Source: Akkermansiaceae bacterium
Lineage (GTDB): Bacteria; Verrucomicrobiota; Verrucomicrobiia; Verrucomicrobiales; Akkermansiaceae
Direction: 5' to 3'
Length of the DNA: 46,357 bases
Assembly (NCBI GenBank): GCA_903908495.1
Contig: CAIVSK010000025.1
Span: 1-46,357, forward strand
The translations under genes were made by a program, and so were the position numbers. How positions within the stretch are numbered: position 1 is the first letter of the stretch; every line of letters begins with the position of its first letter. Below are positions 43,593-46,357 of this stretch, piece by piece. The notes beneath the pieces were generated by a model, which saw only the letters and a program-made list of their open reading frames with translations, did not search any database and was not told the origin of the DNA.

Positions 43593-44708
43593 ATGAATTC
43601 CCCTAGCCGACGTGATTTTCTGCGCAGTGGCGGTGCCTTTCTCGCGACCGGTGCCCTTGGCATCGCCGCCCCGCTGGAGGGACCGCCTGCAGCCAAGCCG
43701 GAACCCAAACCCCTCAAGCCGCCAGCGCCTGCGGCGGGGCCGTACGCCGACGCTGTATTTGTGGAAGGGCCGCCACCGCTTCCCGCCAAAGGCGCTTTCA
43801 CAATCGCCGTGCTGCCCGACACGCAATATTACCAAGGAGCGAACGCTGCGGGATTTGCCGCCCAGACGCAATGGATCGTCGACCAAAAGGCTGCCCGCAA
43901 CATCGCCGCTGTCCTGCATTTGGGGGATGTCACTAACGACAATCTGCCTGTGCAGTGGGAGAACGCCGCGCGTTCCATGCGGTTGCTGGATGGAGTGGTC
44001 CCCTATTTCATGGTGCCAGGCAATCACGACTACAGCAAGAATGGCGGGTCCATCGACCGGACCAGTCTGTTCAGCCAGTATTTTCCGACGACGGCATTTG
44101 CCCGCCTGCCCACCTGCGGCGGGTTTTATGACAAGGAGCCCGAGCGGATTGAGAACAGCTATCATCTGTTCGCCGCTGAGGGCCGCAAGTTCATCGTCCT
44201 GTGCCTGGAGTTCGGCCCCAGAATGGATGTGCTGCGCTGGGCCAATGAGATCGTTTCACGGCACCATGACCGGGATGCCATCCTGGTGACCCATGCCTAT
44301 ACCTACTCGGACAACACCCGCTATGATTTCGTCAAGTACGGCAACAAGCAGACCTGGAACCCACACACTTTTGGCTTGGCCGCCGCTAGCAACGACGATG
44401 TGACCGATGGCCAACAACTCTGGGACCTTCTTGTTAGCAAACATCCCAACTTCATCTTCACCATCAACGGCCACGTCGTCAATGACGGCCTGGGCCGCCT
44501 GACCACCGCCGACCCCGGCGGCCGCGACGTTCACCAGATGCTGGTGAATTTCCAAATGAAGCCTAACGGCGGCGACGGCTGGCTGCGCTTGCTCGAACTC
44601 CGTACCGATGGGTCCATGCACGTGCATGACTACTCGCCCACCCGCAATCAGACCAATGCGTCGGTGAAAAACCAGTTCATCGTGCAACTCGCCGCCCATC
44701 ATGCCTAA
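43593..44708 (+). CDS. Tat-exported metallophosphoesterase
   Basis: The 371-residue product has a twin-arginine signal (SRRDFLRSGGAFLATGALGIAA), implying export in folded form. A proline-rich linker precedes a calcineurin-like phosphoesterase domain with the metal-ligand motifs LPDTQYY (about 82-88), LHLGDVTND, VPGNHDY, THAYTY and a GHVV histidine. The substrate may be a phosphate ester, nucleotide or glycerophosphodiester. The start at 43593 places the RR motif close to the N-terminus, as expected. It is a single gene between ybjQ and a secreted peptidase. Confidence 0.88.
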   Translation: MNSPSRRDFLRSGGAFLATGALGIAAPLEGPPAAKPEPKPLKPPAPAAGPYADAVFVEGPPPLPAKGAFTIAVLPDTQYYQGANAAGFAAQTQWIVDQKAARNIAAVLHLGDVTNDNLPVQWENAARSMRLLDGVVPYFMVPGNHDYSKNGGSIDRTSLFSQYFPTTAFARLPTCGGFYDKEPERIENSYHLFAAEGRKFIVLCLEFGPRMDVLRWANEIVSRHHDRDAILVTHAYTYSDNTRYDFVKYGNKQTWNPHTFGLAAASNDDVTDGQQLWDLLVSKHPNFIFTINGHVVNDGLGRLTTADPGGRDVHQMLVNFQMKPNGGDGWLRLLELRTDGSMHVHDYSPTRNQTNASVKNQFIVQLAAHHA

Positions 44709-44852
44709 CCGCCATGGCCGGGCCACGACGCGGGCCCGTCAAAAACTCATTTTCTATCGGGAAATGGACTTGCCTTGCCTTGGACGGCTCCTACCATCCT
44801 GCCAGACCCGCAAGCGCGAGCCGTATTCTAACAAAATAAGAACGCCGTTCCC

Positions 44853-46268
44853 ATGATCCCACCGCCATTGGCCCGTTTCACCGCAGCTGCCACCCCCGCA
44901 AGCTTTTCTAACAATCGCCGGAGCTCCCTTTCCGCGCTCTGGCTTGGCGCTGTCGCCATCGCCGCGTGCCCGTCGCTGCAGGCTGCTCCAGTCGTGACGC
45001 AGGGTCATGGCGGGCCGGATGCCGCTTTCAGCCTCGCGCCGGTGCCGCCGCCAGCCATCAACGATGCGGCGGCCAAGGCGACATTTTCACTCGTCGACGG
45101 CAGCCGCGACGGCAGCAGCGGCGAGTTGGCGGTGCTGGCCGACGGCAAGCTGCCCGCTTCTGAGGATTCGCCAGCGGCCAACTTCTTTTTCGCCGATAAC
45201 ACCGACGGCGGCAGAATCGGAGTGGATTTGGGCTCCATCATCTCCGTCAAGAGTATCGGCAGCTACTCATGGCACGGCGGCGGTCGTGGTCCGCAGGTGT
45301 ACACACTCTTCGCCGCAGATGGCAAGGCGGAGCACTTCAATGCCGCGCCGAAACGCGGCACCGATCCAGCCTCCTGCGGCTGGCAGCGCGTCGCCGCAGT
45401 GGATACCCGCCCGCACGACGGCAAAGCCGGCGGCCAATATGCCGTTGAAATATCCAACAAAGACGGTGCGCCCCTCGGCGAGTTCCGTCACCTGTTGTTT
45501 GACGTCGCCAAAGCGGCCGCCGCCGACCCGTTCGGCAACACGTTTTTCAGCGAGATCGATGTCATCGATGCCAAGGGCCCGGCGGTGGAACGACTCAAAC
45601 CCGCGCTCCCGCTGGTCACCAACCATGTTTCCGCCGATGGCAAGGCGAGTTATAGCATCGACAGCAGCAAGGCCCCTGATCTAACCGAGTGGAGCGAGAA
45701 GGAACTGCTGCCCGTAATCGTGGACTGGTATCCGAAGCTCGTGGCGCTGCTGCCCAGCGAGGGCTTTCACGCCGCCACCGTCCTCAAGTTCGAGTTCCGC
45801 ACCGACATGGGTGGCGTGCCGGCCTACACCGCCGGCAATAAAATCTCCCTCAACGCGCCGTGGATCGCCGGACAACTGAAGGGTGAGGCCAAGGGTTGCG
45901 TGATCCACGAGATGGTTCATGTGGTGCAGGGTTATGGCAGAGGCCCGCGTGGTGCCAAGCCCGCGTTCGCTCCGGGTTGGGTCACCGAAGGCCTGGCCGA
46001 CTATGTCCGCTGGTATCTCTACGAACCGCAATCAAAAGGCACCGTGATCCGCGATCCCAAGCAGGCAAAGTACGACGCCAGCTACCGCGTGACGGCGAAT
46101 TTCTTCGACTGGGTCGTCACCACCCAAGACAAGGACCTGTTGCGCAAGCTCAACACCGCTGGCCGCGAGGCCCGCTATAGTGAGGATTTGTGGAAAACCT
46201 GGACAGGCAAGACGCTGGCTCAGCTCGGCGAGGAATGGAAAAAAGCGATCGCCGACGGCCGACGCTGA
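44853..46268 (+). CDS. Secreted basic-secretory-protein-type metallopeptidase
   Basis: The 471-residue product has an N-terminal signal sequence (hydrophobic stretch about 25-44). A beta-rich part (about 85-245; RIGVDLGSIISVKSIGSYSWHGGG) resembles a galactose-binding or discoidin-like domain. The C-terminal part (about 260-470) matches the plant and bacterial basic secretory protein family: zinc motif HEMVH (352-356), then GWVTEGLADYVRW with a further metal or catalytic residue, and TANFFDWV. These are thought to be extracellular peptidases. Its leader contains CTAACAAAATAAG before a C-rich TTCCC next to the ATG. Confidence 0.86.
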   Translation: MIPPPLARFTAAATPASFSNNRRSSLSALWLGAVAIAACPSLQAAPVVTQGHGGPDAAFSLAPVPPPAINDAAAKATFSLVDGSRDGSSGELAVLADGKLPASEDSPAANFFFADNTDGGRIGVDLGSIISVKSIGSYSWHGGGRGPQVYTLFAADGKAEHFNAAPKRGTDPASCGWQRVAAVDTRPHDGKAGGQYAVEISNKDGAPLGEFRHLLFDVAKAAAADPFGNTFFSEIDVIDAKGPAVERLKPALPLVTNHVSADGKASYSIDSSKAPDLTEWSEKELLPVIVDWYPKLVALLPSEGFHAATVLKFEFRTDMGGVPAYTAGNKISLNAPWIAGQLKGEAKGCVIHEMVHVVQGYGRGPRGAKPAFAPGWVTEGLADYVRWYLYEPQSKGTVIRDPKQAKYDASYRVTANFFDWVVTTQDKDLLRKLNTAGREARYSEDLWKTWTGKTLAQLGEEWKKAIADGRR

Positions 46269-46286
46269 GCTCTGGCCAATCGCAAA

Positions 46287-46357
46287 CGGACCACGGACCA
46301 CGGACCACGGACCACGGACCACGGACCACGGACCACGGACCACGGACCACTGACCAC
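46287..46357. repeat. Heptanucleotide tandem array (CGGACCA)n, running off the window
   Basis: About ten units of a 7 bp word, nearly identical (the last reads CTGACCA), begin 19 bases after the peptidase stop and continue to the right edge. Reading frames through it give repeated VRGPWSV, which is not real protein. It has the same period as the nuoD-nuoE array, with ACCA shared between the two unit words. Confidence 0.95.

Overview
The window is GC-rich, densely coding bacterial chromosome. Gene content suggests Verrucomicrobiota, perhaps near Verrucomicrobiales; this is inferred from protein style and gene company, and no rRNA or marker tree was available. Most starts lack a Shine-Dalgarno sequence and are preceded by a C-rich run. 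I see no phage, plasmid, insertion-sequence transposase, CRISPR array, tRNA or rRNA.

Layout: a 5'-truncated view of smc (minus strand; its C-terminus is off the left edge) diverges from a queuosine-precursor operon queF-queC-queE-queD with a NUDIX-type protein behind it. Then come a GT5 glycogen synthase, a minus-strand group of rdgB, an NlpC/P60 lipoprotein and a DUF1460 amidase-like protein, a secreted thioredoxin, leuS, a response regulator fused to a histidine-kinase-type ATPase, a TIM-barrel isomerase, and an Rrf2 regulator convergent with nnrS. From 18.4 to 26.6 kb a tightly packed plus-strand operon encodes surface glycan assembly: an MBOAT O-acetyltransferase, its SGNH-like partner, a CgeB-like glycosyltransferase, a GT25, a DUF535/VirK-like protein and two tandem GT10-like transferases. 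Next are a DUF4139 protein, an SUMF1-like lipoprotein, a GH76 endomannanase-like enzyme, a Mla/MCE lipid-transport operon (permease with STAS domain, ATPase, MCE protein, PqiC-like lipoprotein) closed by a clear terminator, and an ADP-ribosylglycohydrolase-fold protein without its metal ligands. On the minus strand nuoD, nuoE and nuoF are followed by a flavin-dependent halogenase. The right end holds a secreted barrel-like protein, rplI, a YbjQ protein, a Tat-exported phosphoesterase and a secreted HExxH peptidase.

The most unusual content is repetitive. Four copies of a ~162 bp palindromic element (7998-8160, 22352-22513, 25440-25590, 38944-39106) have ~20 bp terminal inverted repeats and four internal hairpins whose loop-closing base pair changes in step on both sides (16 of 16 complementary). 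Two copies lie in frame at the 5' ends of glycosyltransferase genes, reminiscent of Rickettsia palindromic elements; the others lie between genes. Two heptanucleotide tandem arrays, (AATAACC)n between nuoD and nuoE and (CGGACCA)n at the right edge, and several smaller hairpin families add to this. No transposase is present, so these would be non-autonomous or replication-derived repeats.
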